DNA of 52,853 nucleotides. Origin: UBA3871 sp041797745 (lineage in GTDB: Bacteria > Bacillota > Clostridia > Peptostreptococcales > Anaerovoracaceae). The notes below the pieces were generated by a model that saw only the letters and a list, made by a program, of their open reading frames with translations, searched no databases and had not been told where the DNA came from. The DNA lies in contig JBHBZU010000026.1 of NCBI GenBank assembly GCA_041797745.1, positions 1 through 52,853 of the forward strand, written 5' to 3'. A program made the translations under genes and the position numbers. Shown here piece by piece: positions 18,887 through 26,832 of the stretch; the stretch's first letter is position 1; each line of letters opens with the position of its first letter.

Positions 18887-19513
18887 TTAAAAGCCTGCTC
18901 TCACCCTTTGAAATATCTCATCAGCCTTTTTAGGATAAGTATCCAGCATATGATTAGCTTCGGTATTTACCTTTTCAGCATACTCTCTGTTTTTCATAGA
19001 CTTTGTGTTTATGAATACATTTAAGGAAGCCGCTTCCAGCGCTGCACGACATGCGGTGGCAGCACATCCCGCGTCGGAAATTGCCAGTTTGCTTCCCTTT
19101 TCCGCAAAGGTTTCAATAATATCAACAGCTTCGCAGGCAGCGTGCATAATTTGCATAGGTACATCACAAGCGCTTACAAGCACTTCCTCCATAACTCTAT
19201 CCTTTTCCTCTTGCTGCTCCTTTGTGTCTTTAGGCATACCGTAAGCTGCTGCAAGGGGTGCAAAAACCTCCGCATCTTTGTCAATAAGTTCAATGAATTT
19301 TTTTCTAACAACTTCGGCTTTCACCATCAGCTCTTTAATTTCTTCTTCAACCTCGGCATACTTCTTCTTTCCCACTGTAAGAGAACCAACCATATTGCCC
19401 AGTGCAATTCCGATAGCTCCAATGAGGGCGGAAGCGCCGCCACCACCCGGAACAGCCTCTTTGGAAGCCAAAACGGCTGTGAAATCCTTACAAGTTTTGT
19501 CTGCAAACTTCAT
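18887..19513 (-). CDS. fchA: Methenyl-THF cyclohydrolase of the FTCD cyclodeaminase family
   Basis: FchA converts 5,10-methenyl-THF and 10-formyl-THF into each other, the step after formate-THF ligase in clostridial one-carbon metabolism. The 208-residue product has the Gly-rich PGGGGASALIGAIGIALGNM loop and the C-terminal helices of the cyclodeaminase fold (SDAGCAATACRAALEAASLNVFIN). The length fits a stand-alone FchA and not the bifunctional formiminotransferase-cyclodeaminase. The start has GAAAGGAAA before it. It follows fhs by 71 bp with a hairpin between, so the two are likely one unit. A formiminoglycine or histidine role is possible but less likely next to fhs. Confidence 0.88.
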   Translation of the reverse strand: MKFADKTCKDFTAVLASKEAVPGGGGASALIGAIGIALGNMVGSLTVGKKKYAEVEEEIKELMVKAEVVRKKFIELIDKDAEVFAPLAAAYGMPKDTKEQQEEKDRVMEEVLVSACDVPMQIMHAACEAVDIIETFAEKGSKLAISDAGCAATACRAALEAASLNVFINTKSMKNREYAEKVNTEANHMLDTYPKKADEIFQRVRAGF

Positions 19514-19534
19514 ATTTATTTCCTTTCTATAAAC

Positions 19535-19559
19535 CAAGAGCGCCCTGATAGCGCTCTTG
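19535..19559 (-). other. Intercistronic hairpin between fhs and fchA
   Basis: A perfect 9-bp stem (CAAGAGCGC/GCGCTCTTG) with a 7-base loop is not followed by a good T run on either strand. It could set the fhs:fchA mRNA ratio by partial termination or RNA processing. Confidence 0.6.
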
Positions 19560-19584
19560 ATAAAGTATTTATATATCCGTATTT

Positions 19585-21261
19585 TTAGAACAAGCCTGAA
19601 ATTACACCGTTTTCATCAATGTCAATCTTTTCCGCAGCAGGTACCTTAGGAAGTCCCGGCATAGTCATGATGTCGCCTGTAAGCGCAACGATGAAACCTG
19701 CTCCTGCACAAACCTTGAGGTTACGAACATTGATGGTGAAACCTGTTGGTGCACCGATTAGCTTTGGATCGTCTGCGAAAGAATACTGTGTCTTTGCCAT
19801 GCAAATCGGCAGATTGCCGTATCCAAGCTCTTCAATCTGCTGAAGCTGCTTTGGCGCCTTGTCTACAAGCTTAACACCCTCTGCATGATAAATCTTCTTG
19901 CAGATAGTTTCCAGCTTTTCCTGTACGGAAGTGTTGAGCTCGTAAGCCTGACGGAAATCGTTAGGCTGTTCGCAAAGTCTTACAACTTCTTCAGCAAGAG
20001 CCTTACCGCCCTCGCCGCCCTTAGCCCATACTTCAGAAAGGGCAACATTTACGCCGAGCTTGTTACATTCTGCTTCAACTAAATCAAGTTCAGCCTTTGT
20101 ATCTGTAGGGAACGCATTGATAGCTACTACGCATGGGAGACCGAAAACTTCCTTAATATTCTTAACATGCTGGAGGAGGTTTGGCATACCTTTCTGAAGA
20201 GCGTCAAGGTTTTCATTGTTAAGGTCAGCCTTGGCAACGCCACCATGATACTTGAGAGCTCTTACTGTAGCTACAATTACAACTGCGCTTGGGTGAAGTC
20301 CGCCCATACGGCACTTAATATCGAGGAACTTTTCAGCACCGAGGTCAGCAGCAAAGCCCGCTTCCGTTACAGCGTAGTCTCCCATCTTGAGAGCCATCTT
20401 AGTAGCTGTCACAGAGTTACAGCCATGTGCAATATTAGCAAAAGGACCACCGTGAATAAAAGCAGGAGAACCCTCAAGAGTCTGCACCAGGTTCGGCTTT
20501 AATGCGTCCTTTAAAAGCGCAGCCATTGCACCCTCAGCCTTGAGGTCGTGAGCTGTTACAGCCTTACCCTCATAAGTGTATGCAACAATCATTCTGGCGA
20601 GTCTTTCTTTCATATCGGAAATGTCGGAGGCGAGGCAGAGGCACGCCATTACTTCGGAAGCAACTGTGATGTCAAAGCCGTCTTCTCTCGGAACACCCTG
20701 CATTTTACCGCCAAGACCGTTAACGATATGTCTGAGCTGACGGTCATTCATGTCCACCGCTCTCTTCCATGTAATAGACTTCACGTCGATACCCAGCTGA
20801 TTTCCCTGCTGAATATGGTTATCCAACATAGCAGCCAGTAAGTTGTTAGCTGCACCGATTGCGTGGAAATCGCCTGTGAAGTGAAGATTGATATCTTCCA
20901 TAGGCACAACCTGGGCATAACCGCCACCTGCGGCACCGCCCTTAACACCGAATACAGGTCCAAGGGATGGCTCTCTCAATGCAACTACTGCATTCTTTCC
21001 GATTTTTCTGAGACCGTCTGTGAGACCTACGGAAGTAGTTGTCTTACCCTCGCCTGCCGGAGTAGGAGTGATGGCTGTTACAAGAATCAGCTTACCGTTT
21101 TCCTTGTTTTCAAGATCCTTTAACAGCTTGTAGTCTATCTTTGCCTTGTAATTACCATACTGTTCAAGATATTTTTCGTCAATTCCTGCTGTTTTAGCAA
21201 TCTCTGTAATTTTCTGCGCTTTGCACTCGTGTGCAATTTCGATATCAGATTTGAAACCCAT
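19585..21261 (-). CDS. fhs: Formate-tetrahydrofolate ligase
   Basis: It makes 10-formyl-THF from formate, THF and ATP, the entry step of the methyl branch of the Wood-Ljungdahl pathway and a source of one-carbon units for purines. The 558-residue length is typical. Visible motifs include the P-loop TPAGEGKTTTSVGL, REPSLGPVFGVKGGAAGGG, and GPFANIAHGCNS. The ATG at 21261 has AGAGGT upstream. It is the first gene of fhs-fchA. The strong promoter, a palindrome at the predicted start of transcription and a hairpin with U7 in the leader suggest control at initiation and by attenuation. Confidence 0.98.
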   Translation of the reverse strand: MGFKSDIEIAHECKAQKITEIAKTAGIDEKYLEQYGNYKAKIDYKLLKDLENKENGKLILVTAITPTPAGEGKTTTSVGLTDGLRKIGKNAVVALREPSLGPVFGVKGGAAGGGYAQVVPMEDINLHFTGDFHAIGAANNLLAAMLDNHIQQGNQLGIDVKSITWKRAVDMNDRQLRHIVNGLGGKMQGVPREDGFDITVASEVMACLCLASDISDMKERLARMIVAYTYEGKAVTAHDLKAEGAMAALLKDALKPNLVQTLEGSPAFIHGGPFANIAHGCNSVTATKMALKMGDYAVTEAGFAADLGAEKFLDIKCRMGGLHPSAVVIVATVRALKYHGGVAKADLNNENLDALQKGMPNLLQHVKNIKEVFGLPCVVAINAFPTDTKAELDLVEAECNKLGVNVALSEVWAKGGEGGKALAEEVVRLCEQPNDFRQAYELNTSVQEKLETICKKIYHAEGVKLVDKAPKQLQQIEELGYGNLPICMAKTQYSFADDPKLIGAPTGFTINVRNLKVCAGAGFIVALTGDIMTMPGLPKVPAAEKIDIDENGVISGLF

Positions 21262-21297
21262 GTTAGTACCTCTCTCTTTTTTACATATTTTAATTAT

Positions 21298-21329
21298 AAA
21301 AAAACTAACTTATTCTTCGGGCATAAGTT
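21298..21329 (-). terminator. Attenuator-like hairpin in the fhs leader
   Basis: AACTTAT pairs with ATAAGTT (7 bp, 9-base loop) and is followed after two bases by a run of seven Ts on the minus strand. It lies between the fhs promoter and the start codon. The loop bases CCCGAA are complementary to TTCGGG at the 5' end of the predicted transcript (21370-21365), which could form a competing structure or a pseudoknot. Confidence 0.5.
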
Positions 21330-21366
21330 CATTTTGTTTCGCATTATGAAATGCAATATCATATCC

Positions 21367-21379
21367 CGAAATCATTTCG
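21367..21379. promoter_or_regulatory. Palindrome at the predicted fhs transcription start
   Basis: CGAAATCATTTCG is a perfect 6-1-6 palindrome centred 7 bp after the -10 hexamer, so it covers the expected +1. It could be an operator for an unknown regulator. Confidence 0.5.
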
Positions 21380-21409
21380 ATTATACTCCCTCAAGCCTAT
21401 AAATGTCAA
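21380..21409 (-). promoter_or_regulatory. Promoter of fhs
   Basis: Consensus TTGACA and TATAAT on the minus strand are 18 bp apart, giving a leader of about 112 bases. Confidence 0.88.
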
Positions 21410-21547
21410 CCGACTTTCCCAATATTTTACCGATATAATTCTAAGAAAAATTGAAAAGGTTGGCTCCGGTTTTTAATAGATTATTTAAGCTCAATCCGTT
21501 AATTTTACTTTTTCACCTAAGCCCCGAAATATACCCTTAATTTCTTA

Positions 21548-22219
21548 TTAATGTTCCCAGAGATTCCTTAAAAAAGTTCTTCTGTGTATTGGCGTAATCC
21601 CCGCTTTTTTCAGCCCCTCATAATGTGCCTTTGTCCCATATCCTTTATTTTTTTCAAAAGCATAATCCGGATATTTATCTGCATATTCCCTCATCATGCG
21701 GTCTCTTGTGACTTTTGCGACAATGGACGCGGCGGCAATGCAGCTACAGGTTGCATCCCCCTTGATAATGGAAGTCTGCGGTTTATCTACATTTTCAAGT
21801 TTCACCGCGTCAATTAGCAGATGTTCAATTACTGCTCCTGAAAATTTCTCCGCCAGTTGCCTGTCGCAATTTCCTACCGCGAGGCCCATAGCCTCTTTGG
21901 TAGCTTCCAATATGTTAATCTCATCAATTCGCTGCGGTTCGCAAACACCGATACCTACCGCCAAGGCACATCCGAGAATTTCTTCAAATAGCTGCTCCCT
22001 CTTTTTTTCGGATATTTTTTTAGAATCGTCTACCCCTAAAATATTAAAGTTATCAGGTAACACCACAGCAGCCGTGACTACAGGTCCTGCAAGTGGGCCT
22101 CTCCCCACCTCATCTACTCCTGCCACATAGGTTAAGCCTTTAGCGTGAAGTTCCCTTTCAGTTTCCATCATCTCCGCCAGTCTGGCAACTAGCAGCTCCT
22201 CACGTTCTTTTTTCGTCAT
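21548..22219 (-). CDS. rnhB: Ribonuclease HII
   Basis: It cleaves RNA in RNA-DNA hybrids and single ribonucleotides in DNA. The 223-residue product has the DEDD-type active site: YVAGVDEVGRGPLAGPVV with Asp and Glu near residues 36-37, DSKKISEKKRE, and LIDAVKL with the third acidic residue. The N-terminal ~28 residues form a charged helix. The start ATG 22219 is tightly preceded by GGTGGAGG, and the gene lies 9 bp after rbgA, as in many Firmicutes where rplS-ylqF-rnhB are linked. Confidence 0.96.
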   Translation of the reverse strand: MTKKEREELLVARLAEMMETERELHAKGLTYVAGVDEVGRGPLAGPVVTAAVVLPDNFNILGVDDSKKISEKKREQLFEEILGCALAVGIGVCEPQRIDEINILEATKEAMGLAVGNCDRQLAEKFSGAVIEHLLIDAVKLENVDKPQTSIIKGDATCSCIAAASIVAKVTRDRMMREYADKYPDYAFEKNKGYGTKAHYEGLKKAGITPIHRRTFLRNLWEH

Positions 22220-22228
22220 GCCTCCACC

Positions 22229-23116
22229 TTACCTATGCTCCAGTGTAATCTTGCCGATGGTGGAAGACCTAAATTCATCTAATATGGTACGTCCGCCTCT
22301 TTCATAGTCGATTCGCTTCCCGGGAAGAATCCAGCCTCGTCTTTTGCAGATAGCTTCCATTACCCTTAAGGAAATCGTCTTTTCTTTGTCTTCCGACATT
22401 TCCAATTCATACTCATCCACTTCAAAGTCATCTTCCGTCAGCTTGTAACGTTCCATTAACATTTCCCTGTACGCTGTTCTTAAAACTGTAATAAGTTCCA
22501 ATGCCAAAGATGGAGTATCTAAAATTTCATCCTTAATTGAACCGCAGAAAGCAAGATTTAAGCCTACTTCCGGATCCTCAAATTTTGGCCAAAGGATTCC
22601 CGGTGTATCGAGAAGTTGCATACCGTTAGATAGGGTAAGCCATTGTTTGCCCTTTGTAACCCCCGGTCTGTCCCCTGTTTTAGCCGATTTCTTCCCCGTA
22701 AGTCTGTTAATGAGTGAGGATTTTCCCACATTAGGCACGCCAACAATCATCATGCGCAGCTGCTTCTTCCGCACCTGCCCCTCGTTCTTAACCGCCTGCA
22801 TTTTTTCCAATTCTTTTAAAAGTAAATTCACACCGCTTCCGCTCATGCAATTCATTGCAAGGGCTTTATTCCCCTGCGCCTTAAAAAAGTCTATCCATTC
22901 CGCGTTGCGTACTTCATCAGCCAAGTCACTCTTATTTAAGATAATAATGCGGGGTTTTCCCTGCACCAGCTCATCTATAATGGGATTTCGGCTGGAAACG
23001 GGAATACGGGCATCTATTACTTCCACCACTGCATCTACTATTTTTAAATTTTCCGCAATAAGCTCACGGGTCTTTTTCATGTGCCCCGGATACCAGTTGA
23101 TATTTTCAATACCCAT
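22229..23116 (-). CDS. rbgA: Ribosome biogenesis GTPase YlqF/RbgA
   Basis: This circularly permuted GTPase acts late in 50S subunit assembly. The G motifs appear in permuted order: G4 LNKSDLAD (about residue 60) first, then G1 GVPNVGKSSLINRL (about 125) and G3 LLDTPGILWPKFED. The C-terminal domain that binds 23S rRNA helices is present. The N-terminus (INWYPGHMKKT) is diagnostic. ATG 23116 has GGAGGT 4 bp upstream. It is between rplS and rnhB. Confidence 0.97.
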   Translation of the reverse strand: MGIENINWYPGHMKKTRELIAENLKIVDAVVEVIDARIPVSSRNPIIDELVQGKPRIIILNKSDLADEVRNAEWIDFFKAQGNKALAMNCMSGSGVNLLLKELEKMQAVKNEGQVRKKQLRMMIVGVPNVGKSSLINRLTGKKSAKTGDRPGVTKGKQWLTLSNGMQLLDTPGILWPKFEDPEVGLNLAFCGSIKDEILDTPSLALELITVLRTAYREMLMERYKLTEDDFEVDEYELEMSEDKEKTISLRVMEAICKRRGWILPGKRIDYERGGRTILDEFRSSTIGKITLEHR

Positions 23117-23135
23117 TATTACCTCCGAATTTATA

Positions 23136-23163
23136 ACAAAAAAGGGGAACCTGTGGTTCCCCT
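23136..23163 (-). terminator. Terminator between rplS and rbgA
   Basis: A perfect 9-bp stem (AGGGGAACC/GGTTCCCCT) with a 3-base loop is followed by a T run on the minus strand. It lies 10 bp past the rplS stop and probably lets only part of the transcription reach rbgA-rnhB. Confidence 0.85.
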
Positions 23164-23172
23164 GAGTGACGA

Positions 23173-23520
23173 TTATAAAACGTCCTTGCTCTTGATTCTA
23201 GCAGCCTTACCTGTTCTTTCACGCATGTAGTTGAGCTTAGCTCTTCTAACATCACCGCGTCTAACTACTTCAATCTTTTCGATTCTAGGTGAGTGAATAG
23301 GGAAAGTCTTTTCAACGCCTACGCCTGAAGCGATACGTCTAACGGTAAAAGTTTCGCTGATACCGCCATTCTGCTTTTTGAGTACGAAACCCTCAAAAAG
23401 CTGAACTCTTTCTCTGTTTCCTTCCTTAATCTTGATGAATACCTTTACAGTATCACCAACTCCAAATTCAGGAACCTCATTTTTCTTGTATTCCTGAGTG
23501 ATTGCATTCATAATGTCCAT
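23173..23520 (-). CDS. rplS: 50S ribosomal protein L19
   Basis: L19 sits at the interface of the 30S and 50S subunits. The 115-residue protein is normal in length and shows FGVGDTVKVFIKIKEG, RVQLFEGFVL, VRRIASGVGVEKTFPIHSP and a basic C-terminus. The start has GGAGGAG 8 bp upstream. It leads the rplS-rbgA-rnhB unit behind a clear promoter and an ~85-base leader, a position where Firmicutes often carry an L19 autoregulatory leader. Confidence 0.98.
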   Translation of the reverse strand: MDIMNAITQEYKKNEVPEFGVGDTVKVFIKIKEGNRERVQLFEGFVLKKQNGGISETFTVRRIASGVGVEKTFPIHSPRIEKIEVVRRGDVRRAKLNYMRERTGKAARIKSKDVL

Positions 23521-23612
23521 TTGTTATTCTCCTCCTTCCTTCCCAAGACGTTCGTGGTTCAAAAACATATACGCATACTGCGCCCAGAGGACCGTCCGTA
23601 ATAACATCCCAT

Positions 23613-23641
23613 ATTCTATCACAAGCTATGCCAATATGCAA
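23613..23641 (-). promoter_or_regulatory. Promoter of rplS
   Basis: TTGCAT and TAGAAT on the minus strand are 17 bp apart. The leader (about 23521-23605) can form short hairpins, including CGCA-GTA-TGCG and GGAC-G-GTCC, consistent with an L19-type leader. Confidence 0.7.
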
Positions 23642-23699
23642 GTATTTTTTACACCGATAGCCACAATAGCCACGAATCGTAAATAGCCGTTATCCAATA

Positions 23700-23796
23700 A
23701 CGACTCCCTCGACTGTCAACTCCCGCGACCGCACCCATGACTTCCCGCAACTGTACCCACATCACCAATGCCCACATCATCGATACCCACGACCCG
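23700..23796. repeat. Degenerate C-rich short repeat
   Basis: This stretch is much richer in C on the plus strand than its surroundings. It contains three approximate 15-bp units (GTACCCACATCACCA, ATGCCCACATCATCG, ATACCCACGACCCGA) preceded by looser CGACT/CCCGC copies. A hairpin CGAAAGG/CCTTTCG (about 23795-23813) follows. No gene is apparent. Confidence 0.45.
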
Positions 23797-23819
23797 AAAG
23801 GCACATCCTTTCGTTTTAC

Positions 23820-24695
23820 CTATGCCCTCGGATGAGTCCTGTCGTAAATGTCTTTAATTCTTGTTTTTACCGCTTCGCAATAGACTTCGGTTGCCGAGAT
23901 ATCTTCATGTCCCATAAGCTCCTGTAAAGCTTTAAGGTCTGCGCCGTTATTAAGCATATGCACCGCGAATGAATTTCTCAATGTCTGTGGTGTAATTCTA
24001 ACTGTAAGTTCCGCCTTATCGGCGTACTCTTTTAAAATTTTCCAAACCCCCTGACGAGTTAATGCTTCGCCATTATAGTTTATGAAAAACTCTTCCGTTT
24101 CTTTCTCGCCTAAAAATTGAGGTCTTGCTTCTTTTATATATCTTTCCAATGCTTTTTTTGCAGTTCTTCCAATGGGAACAACTCTGGCCTTTGAATGATG
24201 ACCGGAGCACATAATGAGGCTCATTTTTAAGTTAATTTCTTCAAGTCCCGTTTCAATCAGTTCACTGACTCTTATGCCTGTCGCATAGAGCAATTCCAAC
24301 ATAGCTTTGTCCCTGATTCCCTTGATACTGTCATCAGGTGTCGAGAGTAATTTGTCTATCTCCTCAATAGAAAGATATTCTATCTTTTTCTTTTCCACCT
24401 TTGGCGCCTTAATATCCTTTGTGGGATTTTCTATAATCCTCTTACAGCTCATGAGATAATTAAAATATGTTCTAAGTGCCGACAGCTTTCGATTTATGGT
24501 CGAAGAAGACAGCCCGTTCTTTTTCAGCTTAAGCACATAGGACACTACCTCCGTCTCTGTGGTATCCGCTAACTCCGCCGTATCTTTCAGCTTTTGCTCA
24601 GCTTCAAAAATAGCAACATCCTTTGTATATGCCGCAATAGTATTGTGGGACTTCCCCATATTTTTTAAATAAATTTCAAAATCTTTTTCCATCAT
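23820..24695 (-). CDS. Tyrosine recombinase, XerC/XerD-like, with a catalytic His replaced
   Basis: The family cuts and rejoins DNA through a Tyr-phosphate intermediate; XerC/D resolve chromosome dimers at dif. The 291-residue product has the SAM-like N-terminal core-binding domain (about 1-90) and the catalytic domain. Arg142 (TGIRVSEL), Lys169, Arg240, His263 (MGHEDIS) and Tyr272 are in place. The usual HxLR motif reads Q237-T-L-R, so the second catalytic position is Gln, and the following LRHSF reads LRNSF. No phage or integron genes are nearby. It may be a host Xer paralogue with altered activity, or a domesticated integrase. A second ATG one codon later (24692) is equally usable. Confidence 0.88.
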   Translation of the reverse strand: MMEKDFEIYLKNMGKSHNTIAAYTKDVAIFEAEQKLKDTAELADTTETEVVSYVLKLKKNGLSSSTINRKLSALRTYFNYLMSCKRIIENPTKDIKAPKVEKKKIEYLSIEEIDKLLSTPDDSIKGIRDKAMLELLYATGIRVSELIETGLEEINLKMSLIMCSGHHSKARVVPIGRTAKKALERYIKEARPQFLGEKETEEFFINYNGEALTRQGVWKILKEYADKAELTVRITPQTLRNSFAVHMLNNGADLKALQELMGHEDISATEVYCEAVKTRIKDIYDRTHPRA

Positions 24696-25044
24696 ATATC
24701 CTCTATAAATTTCGCACTTTCATATGTCTTAACTTACCAGATACACCTATAGTTTTTCACATATTTTTATGCCATATTTTCCTATGTCGCCCTCTATGCT
24801 GCATATGACTTTGTATATTGCCCGCCTTAACCGCTCTTAACCGCTCTACGCATATAATTTATTTTTTAATACAAAAACGACTACTATTTTTAAGTTGCGT
24901 ATATCTTTGTGAAATCTGATATCTTTGTGACGTTTGCCCTCTATGCTGCATATGGCTTTATACATTTGCTCCTCTGCACACATAATATGCTTTCCTTTAA
25001 TATAAAAATAGTATATCAAATACAAAAACGGTTTACAATAAATG
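24696..25044. repeat. Intergenic region with imperfect direct repeats
   Basis: No gene is evident. GCCCTCTATGCTGCATATG occurs at 24789 and again at 24936; similarity continues for about 18 more bases. The region also holds TTAACCGCTC twice in tandem (about 24827-24846) and ATATCTTTGTGA twice (about 24900 and 24920). These may be remnants of duplications or binding sites between the divergent recombinase and proC. Confidence 0.6.
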
Positions 25045-25053
25045 TGCTATAAT
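25045..25053 (+). promoter_or_regulatory. Extended -10 promoter of proC
   Basis: TGCTATAAT, the same element as in front of the GGDEF/EAL gene, lies 57 bp before the start codon. No good -35 is seen. Confidence 0.6.
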
Positions 25054-25109
25054 GTATGGAGCTATTATGTCATAAATTTTTATGTAAAATTTTACTTGCG
25101 AGGTGCAAT

Positions 25110-25958
25110 ATGAAAATAGGGTTCATCGGTGCCGGTAATATGGGTGGCGCCATTCTTCGCGGCGCGCTGACCTCCGGTGCTATTTCAGCAAAAGATACCT
25201 GCGTATTCGGTGTCCACCGTGAAAAGCTGACACGCACATCATCAGAATTGGGCGTTACCCCTTATACTGAAATTCCAAAGATAGTATCAGACTGCGAAGT
25301 TCTTTTTTTAGGAGTAAAGCCGCAAATTTTCAGCGATATTCTTCCCAAAATAGCCATAGGTCTTAAGGCAGCAGGCACCGCCGCCAAGGGCAAGCTCATA
25401 GTCTCTATGGCAGCAGGAATATCCATTGCCTCAATCGCCGAAGTTCTCGGCGCTGATACTAAAATTGTGAGAATCATGCCAAATACTCCGGCTCAAGTGG
25501 GTGCCGGCATGACTTCCGTAAGCCGTAATGAGCTGGTTAGCGACTCGGAGCTTGACTTTCTCATGAATATCTTCTCCGGTATAGGTCTTGCCGTAGAAGT
25601 CCCTGAAAATATGATTCATACCGTTATAGGCATAAGCGGCAGCAGTCCCGCCTACACGTTCTTATACATCAACTCACTAATTGATGAGGCTGTTCGCGAG
25701 GGCATGACACCTGAATCAGCCAAAGTTTTTGCCGCACAGGCAGTGCTTGGGGCTGCAAAGATGGTATTGGAAACGAATCTTGACCCTATAGCCCTATGCA
25801 AAAATGTGTGTTCACCGGGAGGCACCACCATTGAGGCGGTAAAGATTTTAGAACAGGACGGGCTTGATGACCTCATTTCCCGCGCTTTCAAGGCATGCAC
25901 TGATAAATCCCGCCTGCTTAACGGTGAAAATCGAAGCCTTAAACCAATAGAAGATTAA
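25110..25958 (+). CDS. proC: Pyrroline-5-carboxylate reductase
   Basis: It reduces 1-pyrroline-5-carboxylate to proline with NAD(P)H, the last step of proline synthesis. The 282-residue product starts with the dinucleotide-binding motif IGFIGAGNMGGAIL. The C-terminal dimerisation domain carries GISGSSPAYTFLYINSLIDEAV and CKNVCSPGGTTIEAV. ATG 25110 has GAGGTG 4 bp upstream and gives the usual N-terminus; an ATG 18 codons earlier adds a non-conserved leader. No other proline genes are adjacent. Confidence 0.96.
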   Translation: MKIGFIGAGNMGGAILRGALTSGAISAKDTCVFGVHREKLTRTSSELGVTPYTEIPKIVSDCEVLFLGVKPQIFSDILPKIAIGLKAAGTAAKGKLIVSMAAGISIASIAEVLGADTKIVRIMPNTPAQVGAGMTSVSRNELVSDSELDFLMNIFSGIGLAVEVPENMIHTVIGISGSSPAYTFLYINSLIDEAVREGMTPESAKVFAAQAVLGAAKMVLETNLDPIALCKNVCSPGGTTIEAVKILEQDGLDDLISRAFKACTDKSRLLNGENRSLKPIED

Positions 25959-26086
25959 AATATCTGTTTTTAAGCTAAAGGTGAAACATCCAAACCGCAA
26001 TATCACTAAAAGTTTGGCAATAAAAACATCCCCCCTATGTTATTACTATGAATTTAATAATATCAGAGTTAAAAAGAAAGGAGTGT

Positions 26087-26680
26087 ATGACGTATTTAGT
26101 TATGAATACATCATACAAGAAAATTATGATTTTTGAAGAGAAAAAGATTAGCGGAGAATATAAATATAAAGGAAAAATCTTAAATTTGAGGGTAGATAAG
26201 GTTACTGCTCCGAAAGGTCAGACTACCAGAGAAGTGGTGGAGCACCGCGGCGCCGTTGCCCTCATCCCCCTAACTTCAGAGAACAAAGTAGTATTAGTGC
26301 GACAATATAGATACGCTGCTCAAAGTGCTACTTTAGAGATTCCGGCAGGTAAGTTGGAAGAGAATGAGAATGCCATGATAGCCGCTATCCGAGAATTGAA
26401 AGAAGAAACCGGCTACAGCGCCGGTAAAATACAATTCCTCTTTTCATATTTTTGCGGCATAGGTTATTCAACCGAAGTTCTTCACACCTACCTTTGTACC
26501 GATCTAAGTCCCGGCGAGACCGATTTTGATGAGGACGAAGCCATTGAAGTGGAGGAATACACCGCCGATGAAATGATTGAAATGGTTGAAAACGGGGATA
26601 TTGTAGATTCAAAAACCATCATCGCAGCCTATTATCTTAAGGATTATTTTAATAAGAACAAGGCAGGGGTAATTGAATAA
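26087..26680 (+). CDS. Nudix hydrolase, ADP-ribose pyrophosphatase type
   Basis: The NudF-like family cleaves ADP-ribose to AMP and ribose 5-phosphate. The Nudix box is complete: G-KLEEN-E-NAMIAAI-REL-K-EE-TGY, with the metal-binding REL-x-EE core. Upstream, VEHRGAVALIPL and VVLVRQYRYAAQSATLEIPAG are typical of the ADP-sugar group. The start is uncertain. ATG 26087 lies close to AAAGGAG (3-bp gap); ATG 26048 is far from any site; ATG 26129 (MIFEEKKISGEYKYKGK) would give the most family-like N-terminus but has a poor ribosome site. Confidence 0.9.
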   Translation: MTYLVMNTSYKKIMIFEEKKISGEYKYKGKILNLRVDKVTAPKGQTTREVVEHRGAVALIPLTSENKVVLVRQYRYAAQSATLEIPAGKLEENENAMIAAIRELKEETGYSAGKIQFLFSYFCGIGYSTEVLHTYLCTDLSPGETDFDEDEAIEVEEYTADEMIEMVENGDIVDSKTIIAAYYLKDYFNKNKAGVIE

Positions 26681-26798
26681 AATTTACCAAAAGTTTGAGA
26701 AATTCATCATGTTTGTTGTATTTTTATTTATCCAACCGCAAGAATGTACAAATTATTAAAAATAAATCACTCCAAAAGTGCTTTTTTACGTAAAAGCA

Positions 26799-26827
26799 TT
26801 GCATTATCAGCTGGGATTTTATATAAT
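26799..26827 (+). promoter_or_regulatory. Promoter of the candidate small RNA
   Basis: TTGCAT and a perfect TATAAT are 17 bp apart, with no credible open frame behind them before the terminator at 26893. Confidence 0.7.
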
Positions 26828-26832
26828 CTGAT

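Noticed and set aside
21262..21380. Known THF riboswitch in front of fhs
   Set aside because: The leader lacks the conserved THF-aptamer segments I remember; only a generic attenuator layout is seen.
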